Under the pieces are notes generated by a model. The model was not told the DNA's origin, searched no databases, and saw only the letters and a program-made list of their open reading frames with translations. DNA of 64,000 bases. Origin: Microbispora corallina. GTDB taxonomy: Bacteria; Actinomycetota; Actinomycetes; Streptosporangiales; Streptosporangiaceae. The position numbers and the translations under genes were made by a program. The stretch is from assembly GCF_016863035.1 (NCBI RefSeq), contig NZ_BOOC01000017.1, forward strand, positions 33,759 to 97,758, written 5' to 3'. Positions 41,004 to 49,967 of this stretch are shown in pieces. Positions within the stretch are counted from its first letter, which is position 1. Every line of letters begins with the position of its first letter.

Positions 41004-41690
41004 TCAGCGGCGAAGGAAGGCGACGACGGTCTCGGCGAACCGCTCGGGGGCGTTCTCGTGCACCAGATGCCCGGCGGGGATCGTGACCACCCGGGCGTCC
41101 GGCATCCTCCGGCCCATCTCGGCGAGCCGGTCCTGCGGGATGTGGCTGTCCGGGCCGCCGGCCACCACCAGCGTGGGGGCGGCGACGGTGCCCAGCGCCT
41201 CCAGCCAGGCCGGGTCGGGGTCGTCCACCTGCGCCCGGATCGCGAGGACCATCTCCCAGTCGAACGGCAGCGGCCCCTCCGGCCGTTCCGGGACGGTCCG
41301 GGGCCGGGGCAGCGGCGGCGGGACGTCCTCCAGCACGAGACGGCCGACCCGGCCGGGGTGGGAGGCGGCCAGGAGGTAGGCGACCACCCCGCCCATCGAG
41401 TGGCCGACCACGTCGGCCACGGCGAGCCCCAGCGCGTCGAGGAACGCGGCCACGTCGTCGCGCATGACGGGGAAGGAGTAGACGCCCGGCCAGCCGGAGG
41501 ACCCGTGGCCCCGCAGGTCGGGGGCGTACACCCGGTGGCCGTCGGCCGCGAGGGCGGCGGCCGGGCCGTCCCAGTCGGACGCGTCCTTGCCTAGGGCGTG
41601 CAGCAGCACCACAGGCGTCCCGCCCTCGTCGCCCCACGTCCGGTACGCCAGCCGCAGGCCCCCCGCCTCGACGAGCCGGTGATCGCTCAT
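41004..41690 (-). CDS. Alpha/beta hydrolase
   Basis: 228 residues. VVLLHALGKDASDWDGPAAA is the oxyanion region, VGHSMGGVVAYLLA the nucleophile elbow, and the catalytic aspartate and histidine are probably in VVAGGPDSHIP and PAGHLVHENAPERF. No signal peptide. Start ATG 41690. Substrate unknown; sequences of this kind include haloperoxidase-like and ester hydrolases. It faces the divergent debranching-type glucosidase gene across 53 bases. Confidence 0.85.
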   Translation of the reverse strand: MSDHRLVEAGGLRLAYRTWGDEGGTPVVLLHALGKDASDWDGPAAALAADGHRVYAPDLRGHGSSGWPGVYSFPVMRDDVAAFLDALGLAVADVVGHSMGGVVAYLLAASHPGRVGRLVLEDVPPPLPRPRTVPERPEGPLPFDWEMVLAIRAQVDDPDPAWLEALGTVAAPTLVVAGGPDSHIPQDRLAEMGRRMPDARVVTIPAGHLVHENAPERFAETVVAFLRR

Positions 41691-41743
41691 GCCCCGACCA
41701 TAGCGCGGTATTGATCCTGCCTTAATCCAATGAAACGGACAAA

Positions 41744-43936
41744 ATGTCACAATCGGGGTATCTGGCACCTCGGTGGGGGTTCGGGATCGTGAGCGGATGG
41801 ACGTTCGAAGGACAGCCCACGGCGCTCGGAGGCGCGGCACTGACGCTCGTCTCCGGCGGCTCGTTCTGCGTGTCGGCCCGCAACGGGGACATCCTCCCCG
41901 GCCGGCCGCACGGCGTGTACTACGCGGACACGCGGTTGCTGTCCCATCTGGAACTGCGGGTGGACGACAGGCAGGTCGAGGAGCTGCAGGTGCTCGTGGC
42001 CGAGCCGTACCACGCGACCTTCATCGGCCGGGCCGCCCCGCGCCGGGGGCAGGCGGAGAGCACGCTGCTCGTGATGCGGGACCGGTACACGGGCGGCGGG
42101 CTCGCCGAGGAGATCGTCCTGCGCAACATGGCCGACGAGCCGGCCGGCTGCGTGGTGACGCTGCTGGTCGGCTCCGACGTGTGCGACCTGTTCGAGGTGA
42201 AGACCCACCGGGTCCACTGGGTCGCCGACGTGGTCACCGACGCCGAGGAGCGGGCGCTGCGCATGTTCTCGCCCAGCAAGCGCCGCGGCGTGCGCGTGGT
42301 GGGCGCGGAGAACGGCGCGGAGGTCATCGTGGTGACCGCCCCGCGCATGCTGATCTTCCACGTGGTGGTGCCCCCGCGAGGGGAGTGGAAGGAGTGCGTG
42401 CAGGTCAGGCCCATCATCGACGGAGTCGAGAGCGAGCCGTGGTTCGCCGGAGGCCGCCGGGCGCTCGAACACGCGGAGCACGCCCGCCGCCTGGCCGAGT
42501 GGGACCGGCTCAGCCCGAGGGTCACGACCGCCAACCGCGCGCTCGGGGCCATACTGAGCCAGTCGCGGACCGACCTCGGCGCGCTGCGCCTGTACGACCC
42601 CGACCACCCCGAGCTGCCGCCGACCATCGCGGCGGGGGCGCCCTGGTTCATGACCCTGTTCGGGCGCGACTCGCTGATCACCTCGTGGATGGCCCTCCCG
42701 CTCGACCCCGACCTGGCGTACGGGACGCTGCGCCGCCTGGCCCGGCTGCAGGGCACGAAGACCGACCCGCTGAGCGAGGAGGAGCCCGGCAAGATCATGC
42801 ACGAGCTCCGGTACGGCGTCGCCGTGGACGGCGTGGGAGCGCACCCCTATTACGGCTCGGTCGACGCCACCCCGCTGTTCGTCATCCTCCTCGGCGAGCT
42901 GCGCCGGTGGGGCCTGCACCACGACGTCCTGCACACCCTGATGCCGCACGTGGACGCGGCGCTCGAGTGGATCGAGCGGTACGGCATGCGCGACGGCTTC
43001 CTGTGGTACCGGCGCAAGACCGACCAGGGCCTGCTCAACCAGGGGTGGAAGGACTCCTTCGACGGCGTCAACTTCGCCGACGGCGCGATCGCCCGGCCGC
43101 CGATCGCGCTGGCCGAGGTCCAGGGGTACGTGTACGCGGCCTACATCGCCCGGCACTACTTCGCCAAGGAGGAGGGCGACACCGAGACCGAGCGCCGGTA
43201 CACGCGGAAGGCGGCCGAGCTGCGCGAGGCGTTCAACGAACGGTTCTGGCTGCCCGGCCGCGGCTACTACGCCGTCGGCCTCGACCACGAGGGACGGCCG
43301 ATCGACGCCCTCGCCTCCAACATGGGGCACTGCCTGTGGTCGGGCATCGTCGACAAGGACAAGGCGGAGTCCGTCGCCCGGCACCTCATGTCGCCTGCCA
43401 TGTTCACCGGCTTCGGCATCCGGACGCTCGCCTCGGACATGGGCGCCTACAACCCGATGAGCTACCACAACGGCTCGGTGTGGCCCCACGACAGCGCCCT
43501 CGTCGCCGCCGGGCTCATGCGGTACGGCTTCGTGGACGAGGCGCGGCGGATCGCCGCCGGCCTGCTGGAGGCCGCCGAGGTCTTCAACCGCCGGCTGCCC
43601 GAGCTGTTCTGCGGGTTCTCCCGTGAGGAGTTCCCGATGCCGGTGCCGTACCCGACCTCGTGCTCGCCGCAGGCGTGGGCGGCCGCGACGCCGATCCAGC
43701 TCGTGCGGATGCTGCTGCGGATCGACCCCTGGGTGCCCCGCCGCACGGTGTGGATCTCCCCGGTGCTGCCCGAGGGGTTCGGCGACCTCCACATCGCGAG
43801 GATCCCGCTGGCCGGGACGCGCGTCGACCTCGACGCCCGCGAGGGCAGCGGCGAGGTCCAGGTCATCGGCCTGCCCGAGGACATCCGGCTCGTCTGCGAG
43901 CCCCGTCCGGCCGCGAGAGCCGCCGTCCGCGTCTGA
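41744..43936 (+). CDS. Glycogen debranching/amylo-alpha-1,6-glucosidase-type enzyme
   Basis: 730 residues. An N-terminal beta-rich domain (about 20-240, with NGDILPGRPHGVYYADTRLL) is followed by an (alpha/alpha)6 barrel (about 260-660) that contains GAPWFMTLFGRDSLITSWMA, LLNQGWKDSFDGVNFADG and SYHNGSVWPHDSALVAAGLM, as in bacterial GDE-family amylo-alpha-1,6-glucosidases. GTG 41789 (MSGWTFEGQ if used) is a possible start 15 codons in; neither site has a good Shine-Dalgarno. Likely cytoplasmic glycogen or glucan turnover; the LacI and GH1 genes next door support a glucoside-use locus. Confidence 0.85.
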   Translation: MSQSGYLAPRWGFGIVSGWTFEGQPTALGGAALTLVSGGSFCVSARNGDILPGRPHGVYYADTRLLSHLELRVDDRQVEELQVLVAEPYHATFIGRAAPRRGQAESTLLVMRDRYTGGGLAEEIVLRNMADEPAGCVVTLLVGSDVCDLFEVKTHRVHWVADVVTDAEERALRMFSPSKRRGVRVVGAENGAEVIVVTAPRMLIFHVVVPPRGEWKECVQVRPIIDGVESEPWFAGGRRALEHAEHARRLAEWDRLSPRVTTANRALGAILSQSRTDLGALRLYDPDHPELPPTIAAGAPWFMTLFGRDSLITSWMALPLDPDLAYGTLRRLARLQGTKTDPLSEEEPGKIMHELRYGVAVDGVGAHPYYGSVDATPLFVILLGELRRWGLHHDVLHTLMPHVDAALEWIERYGMRDGFLWYRRKTDQGLLNQGWKDSFDGVNFADGAIARPPIALAEVQGYVYAAYIARHYFAKEEGDTETERRYTRKAAELREAFNERFWLPGRGYYAVGLDHEGRPIDALASNMGHCLWSGIVDKDKAESVARHLMSPAMFTGFGIRTLASDMGAYNPMSYHNGSVWPHDSALVAAGLMRYGFVDEARRIAAGLLEAAEVFNRRLPELFCGFSREEFPMPVPYPTSCSPQAWAAATPIQLVRMLLRIDPWVPRRTVWISPVLPEGFGDLHIARIPLAGTRVDLDAREGSGEVQVIGLPEDIRLVCEPRPAARAAVRV

Positions 43937-44021
43937 CGGCCGCCGCACGGGGACGCGGGGCGCCGGTCAGGACGGGTTCGAGCCGTGCGGACTCTTGGGC
44001 GTGGCGTTGCCACTGGCCCCG

Positions 44022-45047
44022 TTACCGCTCCCCGCGCAGGGGACCGCCGGTGGACCCGCGGACGACGAGGGTCGTGGGCAGGACGCGCGGGGGAGGGGGG
44101 TCGCCGCCGTCGATCATGGTGACCACGGCCTCGGCCGCGGCCGTGCCGAAGCCGGCCGTGTCCTGGGCCACGGTGGTCAGGCCGGGCGGGACGAGCGCGG
44201 CAGGCTCGATGTCGTCGAACCCGACGACCGCGATGTCCTGGGGGACCTTGAGGCCCGCCTCGGCGATCGCGTGCAGCGCGCCGATCGCCATCTCGTCGCC
44301 GGCGGCGAACACGGCGTCGGGCCGCTCCTCGGCCTCCAGCAGCCGCCGCATGGCGGCATACCCGCCGGCCAGGTAGAAGTCGCCCTGGACCACGTGCTCG
44401 GGCCGGTACGGCAGGCCGCGCCGGGCCATCTCCGCGCGGTACCCCTGGAGCCGCTCGGCCCCCGGCCGCGTCCGCTCGGGACCGGCGATCGTGGCGATGG
44501 TCCGCCGTCCCCGCTCGTGCAGGTGCCGCACGGCCGCGGCCGCCCCGCCGACGTTGTCCGAGGTGACGTACGTGGTACGCGGGCCCTCGACGGGACGGTC
44601 GAGGGACACGCACGGCACGCCCGACTCGGCCAGCGTGCGCAGGGGCGGGTCCCACGTGCCGTTGTCGATCAGCACGACCCCGTCGAGGTTGTGCCGCCGG
44701 ACGGCGCGCAGGTGCGCGTCAGGCCGGCCCCCGTCGTTGGTGGCGAGCATCAGCAGGTGGTAGCCCCGCCCGCTGAGCGCGGTCTTGAGGCCGATCAGGA
44801 TGTCCTGGAAGAACGGGTGCCGCCACCCCGGGCGCCGGTGGTCGGTGTCCCAGACGAGCCCGACCATGAACGACCTCTTGGTGGCCAGCGTCCTGGCGGA
44901 CTCGTTCGGCAGGTAGCCGATCCGCTCGGCGGCCCGCAGCACCAGTTCCCTGGTCTTGGGGTTAACCACCTCCGGGCTGTTGAACACGCGGGACACCGTC
45001 GCCGGCGACACCCCGCACAACCGGGCCAGCTCTCTGATCGTTGCCAC
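44022..45047 (-). CDS. LacI-family transcriptional repressor
   Basis: 341 residues. The HTH at the N-terminus is VATIRELARLCGVSPATVSR with VFNSPEVVNPKTRELVL as hinge; the sugar-binding core follows (FMVGLVWDTDHRRPGWRH, FAAGDEMAIGALHAIAEAGL, VPQDIAVVGFDDIEPA). GTG 45047 gives the standard start. Two tandem 14-bp sites TGTAACCGGTTTCA lie 25-52 bases upstream, in the gap shared with the divergent GH1 unit, so it should repress itself and the beta-glucosidase. The inducer is probably a glucoside (inference). Confidence 0.88.
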   Translation of the reverse strand: MATIRELARLCGVSPATVSRVFNSPEVVNPKTRELVLRAAERIGYLPNESARTLATKRSFMVGLVWDTDHRRPGWRHPFFQDILIGLKTALSGRGYHLLMLATNDGGRPDAHLRAVRRHNLDGVVLIDNGTWDPPLRTLAESGVPCVSLDRPVEGPRTTYVTSDNVGGAAAAVRHLHERGRRTIATIAGPERTRPGAERLQGYRAEMARRGLPYRPEHVVQGDFYLAGGYAAMRRLLEAEERPDAVFAAGDEMAIGALHAIAEAGLKVPQDIAVVGFDDIEPAALVPPGLTTVAQDTAGFGTAAAEAVVTMIDGGDPPPPRVLPTTLVVRGSTGGPLRGER

Positions 45048-45071
45048 GGACCAAAACGTATCGCATCTCGC

Positions 45072-45099
45072 TGTAACCGGTTTCATGTAACCGGTTTCA
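45072..45099. promoter_or_regulatory. Tandem LacI operators
   Basis: TGTAACCGGTTTCA occurs twice, abutting (45072-45085 and 45086-45099). Each is a near-palindrome around the central CG, typical of LacI-family sites. They lie 25 bases upstream of the LacI start. Confidence 0.85.
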
Positions 45100-45285
45100 G
45101 GCAAAATACTTTGTGAATCCCCAGCGTGTCAACCGTTATGACGCGTTACGTATCCGTGACTTGACACGTGGCCCTTCTTTGGTTGTGATGGCCGTCATCT
45201 CGGCCGAGGCTTTCCGTTGCCGCGGGTCCGGCCGTCGCGTCTCGCAGTCACCGATTCCTTCTCGCATGCCTCAAGGAGATCCCAG

Positions 45286-45372
45286 GTGCCTGCCGCACGA
45301 CTGCGCCCGCCGACCGACCCCACTGGCCGTACGGGGAGTACGGGTCGTACGGGCCGCCGGGCGGGGGCATGA
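45286..45372 (+). CDS. 28-residue leader peptide coupled to the GH1 gene
   Basis: GTG 45286 has a full AAGGAG 6 bases upstream, and the frame ends at 45372 with a TGA that overlaps the GH1 ATG (ATGA). The peptide (VPAARLRPPTDPTGRTGSTG followed by RTGRRAGA) is basic and low in complexity, so it is more likely to serve translation coupling than to have its own function. The GH1 start itself lacks a clear ribosome site, which fits coupling. Confidence 0.5.
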   Translation: MPAARLRPPTDPTGRTGSTGRTGRRAGA

Positions 45373-46748
45373 CCGCCGTCGAGCAGCGCCTCGCGGAGCG
45401 GGCGGCCTTCCCCGCCGGCTTCGTCTGGGGGACGGCCACCGCGGCGTACCAGATCGAGGGGGCGGCCGCCGAGGACGGCCGGGGGCCGTCGATCTGGGAC
45501 ACCTTCTGCCGGGTGCCCGGCGCGGTGGCGCGGGGCGACTCGGGGGATCTCGCCTGCGACCACTACCACCGCTGGCAGGAGGACGTGGATCTCATGACCG
45601 AGCTGGGCGCGGGCGCCTACCGATTCTCGGTGGCGTGGCCGCGGGTGCTGCCCGAGGGGGGCGGCCGGGTCAATCAACGGGGGCTGGACTTCTACCGGCG
45701 ACTGGTGGACGCGCTGCGCGAGGGCGACATCGAGCCGTTCGTGACCCTCTACCACTGGGACCTGCCGCAGGCCCTGGAGGACCGGGGCGGGTGGCGGTCG
45801 CGCGACACCGCCGAGCGCTTCGCCGACTACGCCGAGGTGGTGTACGACGCGCTGGGCGACAGCGTGTCTCACTGGATCACCCTCAACGAGCCCTACTGCT
45901 CGTCCATCGTGGGGTACGGCGAGGGCCGCCACGCGCCGGGCGCGCGGGAGGGGCACGGCGCGCTGGCCGCGGCCCACCACCTGCTGCTCGGCCACGGCCT
46001 CGCCGTGGGCCGGCTGCGCGAGCGCGCGCGGCCGGGGCAGCGGATCGGCGTGACGCTCAACATGTCCCCGACCGTGCCCGCCACCTCGTCGGCCGAGGAC
46101 GCGGCGGCCGCCCGCCGGATGGACCTGCTGGTCAACCGGCAGTTCACCGAGCCCCTGTTCGGCGGCACCTACCCCGCCGACATGGCCGACACGTTCGGCG
46201 CCATCAGCGACCTCTCCTTCCGGCGGGAGGGGGACCTCGACGTTATCGGGGCGCCGCTGGACTTCCTCGGCGTCAACTACTACTACCGGATCCACGTGGA
46301 GGCGGCGCCGTACGACGAGCCGGACCCGGCGCTGCGCACGGCGGACGACATCGGCGTCCGGGCGGTGACCCCCCGCGAGGCCCGCCTCAGCGGGCTGGGC
46401 TGGGTGGTCGAGCCCGACGGGCTCCACCAGACCCTCGTCGGCCTGGCCGGCCGCTACCCGGACCTGCCGCCGGTGTACGTCACCGAGAACGGCTACGGGG
46501 ACGACGGGGCGCTGGAGGACACCGGCCGGCTCGACTACCTGCGCGACCACATCGACGCCACGCGGGAGGCCATCCACTCCGGCGTCGACGTCCGCGGCTA
46601 CTTCTGCTGGTCCTTGATCGACAACTTCGAGTGGGCGCGCGGGTACGCCGCCCGGTTCGGGCTGGTCCACGTCGACTACAGCACCCAGGTGCGCACTCCC
46701 AAGGCCAGCTACCACTGGCTGCGCGACTTCCTCGCCGCGAGCGGGTGA
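45369..46748 (+). CDS. GH1 beta-glucosidase
   Basis: 459 residues, the normal length for bacterial family 1 glycosidases. FPAGFVWGTATAAYQIEGAA opens the barrel; the acid/base glutamate is E174 in TLNEP and the nucleophile is E373 in VTENG. No signal peptide, so it acts on imported cellobiose or other beta-glucosides in the cytoplasm. It lies 0.3 kb from LacI and is probably repressed by it through the tandem sites at 45072-45099. Unlike common actinomycete loci, no ABC sugar transporter genes lie between them. Confidence 0.92.
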   Translation: MTAVEQRLAERAAFPAGFVWGTATAAYQIEGAAAEDGRGPSIWDTFCRVPGAVARGDSGDLACDHYHRWQEDVDLMTELGAGAYRFSVAWPRVLPEGGGRVNQRGLDFYRRLVDALREGDIEPFVTLYHWDLPQALEDRGGWRSRDTAERFADYAEVVYDALGDSVSHWITLNEPYCSSIVGYGEGRHAPGAREGHGALAAAHHLLLGHGLAVGRLRERARPGQRIGVTLNMSPTVPATSSAEDAAAARRMDLLVNRQFTEPLFGGTYPADMADTFGAISDLSFRREGDLDVIGAPLDFLGVNYYYRIHVEAAPYDEPDPALRTADDIGVRAVTPREARLSGLGWVVEPDGLHQTLVGLAGRYPDLPPVYVTENGYGDDGALEDTGRLDYLRDHIDATREAIHSGVDVRGYFCWSLIDNFEWARGYAARFGLVHVDYSTQVRTPKASYHWLRDFLAASG

Positions 46749-46821
46749 CGCGTGCCGTCGTGCGGGGGCCGGGTCGCCGGCGCGAGCTGAAAGCCCGTCC
46801 CCCGTCGTGCATCATGGGCCC

Positions 46822-47262
46822 GTGCCGGACGACCTGAACTACCGCTCGACGCTGATCGCCGTCGCCGACGACTGCCCGGTGACGGCGTCCGAGGTGCCGC
46901 GCCCGCGCGGCGGCAGGGCGACCGTCGCCGTCCTGCAGTACGAGATGATCTCCGCCGCCCCCCACGGCCTGACCCAGGAGGACGTGCTCTTCGAGACCTG
47001 GCTGCGCCGGCGGGACGACCTCCCGCCGGACCCGCCGGGCCTGGCGGAGGACCGGAGGTGGGAGCTGCGGGAGGCGTTCTTCTCCCGGTCCCAGGCGTGC
47101 CTGCGGGCCTCCCCGTTGCCGAGGCGGCACGGCTGGGGCCTGCTGTTCGACGCCGCCGGCCGGGTCGCGCTGTGCCCGATGGAGTCGGCGGAGTACCGGC
47201 GGCTCGTCGCGGGCGCCGGGGGCGTCCGGGTCCTGAAGGCCATGCGCTCGCGCCGCACCTGA
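46822..47262 (+). CDS. DUF6157-family protein
   Basis: 146 residues from GTG 46822. NYRSTLIAVADDCPVTASEV, ATVAVLQYEMISAAPHGLTQ, EDVLFETWLRRR, QACLRASPLPRRHGWGLLFD and the C-terminal ESAEYRRLV match the conserved pattern of DUF6157 as I recall it: a small cytoplasmic protein of unknown function that is widespread in bacteria. It follows the GH1 gene by 73 bases and may be read from the same message. Confidence 0.78.
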   Translation: MPDDLNYRSTLIAVADDCPVTASEVPRPRGGRATVAVLQYEMISAAPHGLTQEDVLFETWLRRRDDLPPDPPGLAEDRRWELREAFFSRSQACLRASPLPRRHGWGLLFDAAGRVALCPMESAEYRRLVAGAGGVRVLKAMRSRRT

Positions 47263-47327
47263 CGCCGGGAGGTTTGCGCCCCTCCCGTCCGGGTACGCCG
47301 CCTCGTCCATCCGGCGAGGAGGGCGCC

Positions 47328-47993
47328 ATGGACGAGGTCGAGGTGAGCGTCCGGATGCCGGCCGTCGGCGTCGTGCTGGACGCCGACGTCGCCGTCCCCG
47401 AGGGGGCCACGGGGGTGGTGCTGTTCGCGCACGGCAGCGGGAGCGGCCGGCACAGCCCGCGCAACCGGTTCGTCGCCCGGGAGTTGCGCCGGGCCAGGCT
47501 CGCGACCGTGCTGGCCGACCTGCTCACGGCCGAGGAGGAGCGCGTCGACGCGCGGACGGGACACCTGCGCTTCGACATCGCCCTTCTGGCGGCGCGGGTG
47601 GGCGCGGTCGCCGACCTGCTGCCGCGCGACGAGCTCACGCGGGGCCTCGCCATCGGCCTGTTCGGCGCGAGCACGGGGGCCGCGGCCGCCCTGGTCGCCG
47701 CGGCCACCAGGCCCGACACCGTGCGAGCGGTCGTGTCCCGGGGCGGCAGGCCCGACCTGGCCGAGGAACGCCTGCGGGCCGTGACCCAGCCGACGCTGCT
47801 GATCGTGGGGGAGCGGGACCCGATCGTGGCCGACCTCAACCGGGAGGCCGTGGGCGGCCTGGGCGGGCGGGCCGCGCTGGAGATCGTCCCCCATGCGTCC
47901 CACCTGTTCGAGGAGCCCGGGGCGCTGGAGGAGGTCGCCCGCCTGGCGACCGGGTGGTTCCTGCGCCACCTCGCGCCGCGGGCCGCGGGCTGA
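47328..47993 (+). CDS. Dienelactone hydrolase-family alpha/beta hydrolase
   Basis: 221 residues. VVLFAHGSGSGRHSPRNRFV, LFGASTGAAAALVAAA (nucleophile elbow, S in GAST), LLIVGERDPIV (acid) and VPHASHLFEEPGALEEVARL (base) describe a small alpha/beta hydrolase of the type often found beside phosphoribosyltransferases. Here there is no such neighbour. Start ATG 47328 with AGGAGG 6 bases upstream. Substrate unknown. Confidence 0.82.
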   Translation: MDEVEVSVRMPAVGVVLDADVAVPEGATGVVLFAHGSGSGRHSPRNRFVARELRRARLATVLADLLTAEEERVDARTGHLRFDIALLAARVGAVADLLPRDELTRGLAIGLFGASTGAAAALVAAATRPDTVRAVVSRGGRPDLAEERLRAVTQPTLLIVGERDPIVADLNREAVGGLGGRAALEIVPHASHLFEEPGALEEVARLATGWFLRHLAPRAAG

Positions 47994-48113
47994 GGCCGGG
48001 GACGGCTCCGGGTACCGCCCCCCGGCCGGCCATCGCCGTCCGGCCCGCCGGGTCCCGGCGTCGTCCCACGTCGGGTCATGGGAGGCGGGGCGGCCCGGCT
48101 ACGATCGGTGCCC

Positions 48114-49091
48114 ATGGAACAGCGCGTGATGGGCAGGACGGGCAGACGGGTGGGCGTGGTCGGGCTGGGAGCCTGGCAGCTCGGGGCGGACTGGGGCGAG
48201 GTGGACGAGGCCGACGCGCTGGCCACGCTCGACGCCGCGGTCGACGCCGGGGTGACGTTCATCGACACCGCGGACGTGTACGGCGACGGGCGCAGCGAGA
48301 GGATCGTCGGCAAGCTGATCAAGCGGCGTCCCGGCCTGACGGTGGCGACCAAGATGGGCCGGCGGGTGCCGCAGACCCCGGAGGCGTACACGCTGGAGAA
48401 CTTCCGGGCCTGGAACGACCGGTCCCGCGAGAACCTCGGCGTCGACACCCTCGACCTGGTCCAGCTCCACTGCCCGCCGAGCGCGGTCTACGAGGACGAC
48501 CGCGTCTTCGACGCCCTCGACACCCTCGTGTCCGAGGGCCGGATCGCCAACTACGGCGTGAGCGTCGAGACCGTCTCCGAGGCCCTCACCGCCATCGCCC
48601 GGCCCGGCGTCGCCAGCGTCCAGATCATCCTCAACGCGTTCCGGCTGAAGCCCCTCGACGAGGTGCTGCCCGCCGCGGAGAAGGCCGGCGTGGGGATCAT
48701 CGCCCGCGTCCCGCTCGCGAGCGGCCTGCTGTCGGGCAAGTACGGCCCGCAGACCGTCTTCGGCGAGGACGACCACCGCAACTACAACCGGCAGGGCGAG
48801 GCGTTCGACGTCGGCGAGACGTTCTCCGGCGTCGAGTACGGCGTGGGACTCCAGGCCGTCGACCGGCTGCGTCCGCTCGTGCCCGAGGGCATGACGATGG
48901 CGCAGTTCGCGCTGCGCTGGGTCGTCGACCAGTCCGGCGTGAGCGCCGTGATCCCCGGCGCCCGCAACCCCGCCCAGGCCCGGTCGAACGCCGCCGCCGC
49001 CGAGTTCCCGCCCCTGTCCGCCGAGGTGCAGTCGGCCGTCCGGGACGTGTACGACGAGCTGATCCGGCCGCAGGTCCACCACCGCTGGTGA
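48114..49091 (+). CDS. Aldo/keto reductase
   Basis: 325 residues, (beta/alpha)8 barrel. The tetrad is visible: D and Y in FIDTADVYGDGRSE, K in VATKMGRR, H in LVQLHCPP. The cofactor loop VSAVIPGARNPAQARSNAA suggests NADPH. ATG 48114 is preferred to an in-frame ATG 36 bases upstream; TACGAT ends 8 bases before it and no Shine-Dalgarno is present, so the message may be leaderless. It reduces small carbonyls; no pathway is indicated by neighbours. Confidence 0.86.
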   Translation: MEQRVMGRTGRRVGVVGLGAWQLGADWGEVDEADALATLDAAVDAGVTFIDTADVYGDGRSERIVGKLIKRRPGLTVATKMGRRVPQTPEAYTLENFRAWNDRSRENLGVDTLDLVQLHCPPSAVYEDDRVFDALDTLVSEGRIANYGVSVETVSEALTAIARPGVASVQIILNAFRLKPLDEVLPAAEKAGVGIIARVPLASGLLSGKYGPQTVFGEDDHRNYNRQGEAFDVGETFSGVEYGVGLQAVDRLRPLVPEGMTMAQFALRWVVDQSGVSAVIPGARNPAQARSNAAAAEFPPLSAEVQSAVRDVYDELIRPQVHHRW

Positions 49092-49145
49092 CGGCGCCGC
49101 CTTTCCGGTGCATCTGAGACACGGGGTCCGCTCGAAAGACCCTGT

Positions 49146-49967
49146 GTGGACACACGGGAGATCCGCGGGGAGAGGGCGGGAGACGACGGCCCCGGCGCCG
49201 CAGGCGTCCGGCCCCACGAGCCCGGGGCCGCAGGCGGACGCGGGCTGAGGGCGGCGGGAGGGCTTCTGCTGGCGGCCATGGTGGCCGCCCAGGTCGCCTC
49301 CGGGCTCCGGCCGGGCGACCTCAGGCTCACGAGCGCGGTCGTCGTCCTGCTGGCGGCGGCCGCGCTGGCCTTCGCCGGCGCGGCGCACACCCCGCGCCGC
49401 GCGTTCGCCGCGTTCGCCGCCGCCGTGGCCGTGGGCTACGCCGCCGAGTGGGCCGGGACCAGGACCGGCCTGCCGTTCGGCGAGTACCGGTACACCGGCC
49501 TGCTGTGGCCGCACCCGGGAGGCGTCCCGCTGGTCGTGGCCCTCGCCTGGGGTGGCATGGGCCTGGCCGCGCACGCGGTCGCCCGGCGGGCGGTCCCGGG
49601 GAGCCGGCCCGCCCGGCTGCTCGTGGGGGCCGCCGCCCTGACGGCCTGGGACCTGTTCCTCGACCCGCAGATGCTCCGCCTCGGGCTGTGGACCTGGGCC
49701 GAGCAGGGGCCGTACCGGGGCGTCCCGCTGAGCGACTTCGCCGGCTGGCTGCTGGTGTCCCTGCTGGTCGTGGCGGTGATCGACCGGGTCGCCGGGCCCG
49801 CGCGGGCGGGCACCGGCCTGGTCGTCCTCTACACGGTCATGGCCGCGATGGAGACCCTCGGCTTCGCCGCCGTGTTCCGGCCGCCGGACCCGCTGGTCGC
49901 GACGGCGGGCGGCGTCGCGATGGGGGCCTTCGCCCTGCTGGCCTGGAGGCGTCCGTGGCCGGCGTGA
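49146..49967 (+). CDS. cruF: Carotenoid 1',2'-hydratase-like protein (CruF/DUF422)
   Basis: 273 residues, seven to eight membrane helices after an N-terminal soluble stretch. GYAAEWAGTRTGLPFGEYRY, AAALTAWDLFLDPQMLRLGL and AEQGPYRGVPLSDFAGWLL are the CruF/DUF422 signatures. CruF adds water to the psi end of acyclic carotenoids, making the 1'-hydroxyl on which a sugar is later placed. GTG start. First gene of a plus-strand unit cruF - desaturase - glycosyltransferase; its last 13 bases overlap the next gene. This points to an acyclic end group. Confidence 0.83.
   Translation: MDTREIRGERAGDDGPGAAGVRPHEPGAAGGRGLRAAGGLLLAAMVAAQVASGLRPGDLRLTSAVVVLLAAAALAFAGAAHTPRRAFAAFAAAVAVGYAAEWAGTRTGLPFGEYRYTGLLWPHPGGVPLVVALAWGGMGLAAHAVARRAVPGSRPARLLVGAAALTAWDLFLDPQMLRLGLWTWAEQGPYRGVPLSDFAGWLLVSLLVVAVIDRVAGPARAGTGLVVLYTVMAAMETLGFAAVFRPPDPLVATAGGVAMGAFALLAWRRPWPA

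Noticed and set aside
43960..44030. tRNA suggested by a GGTTCGAGCC string
   Set aside because: No cloverleaf could be built around it; acceptor and anticodon arms do not pair.
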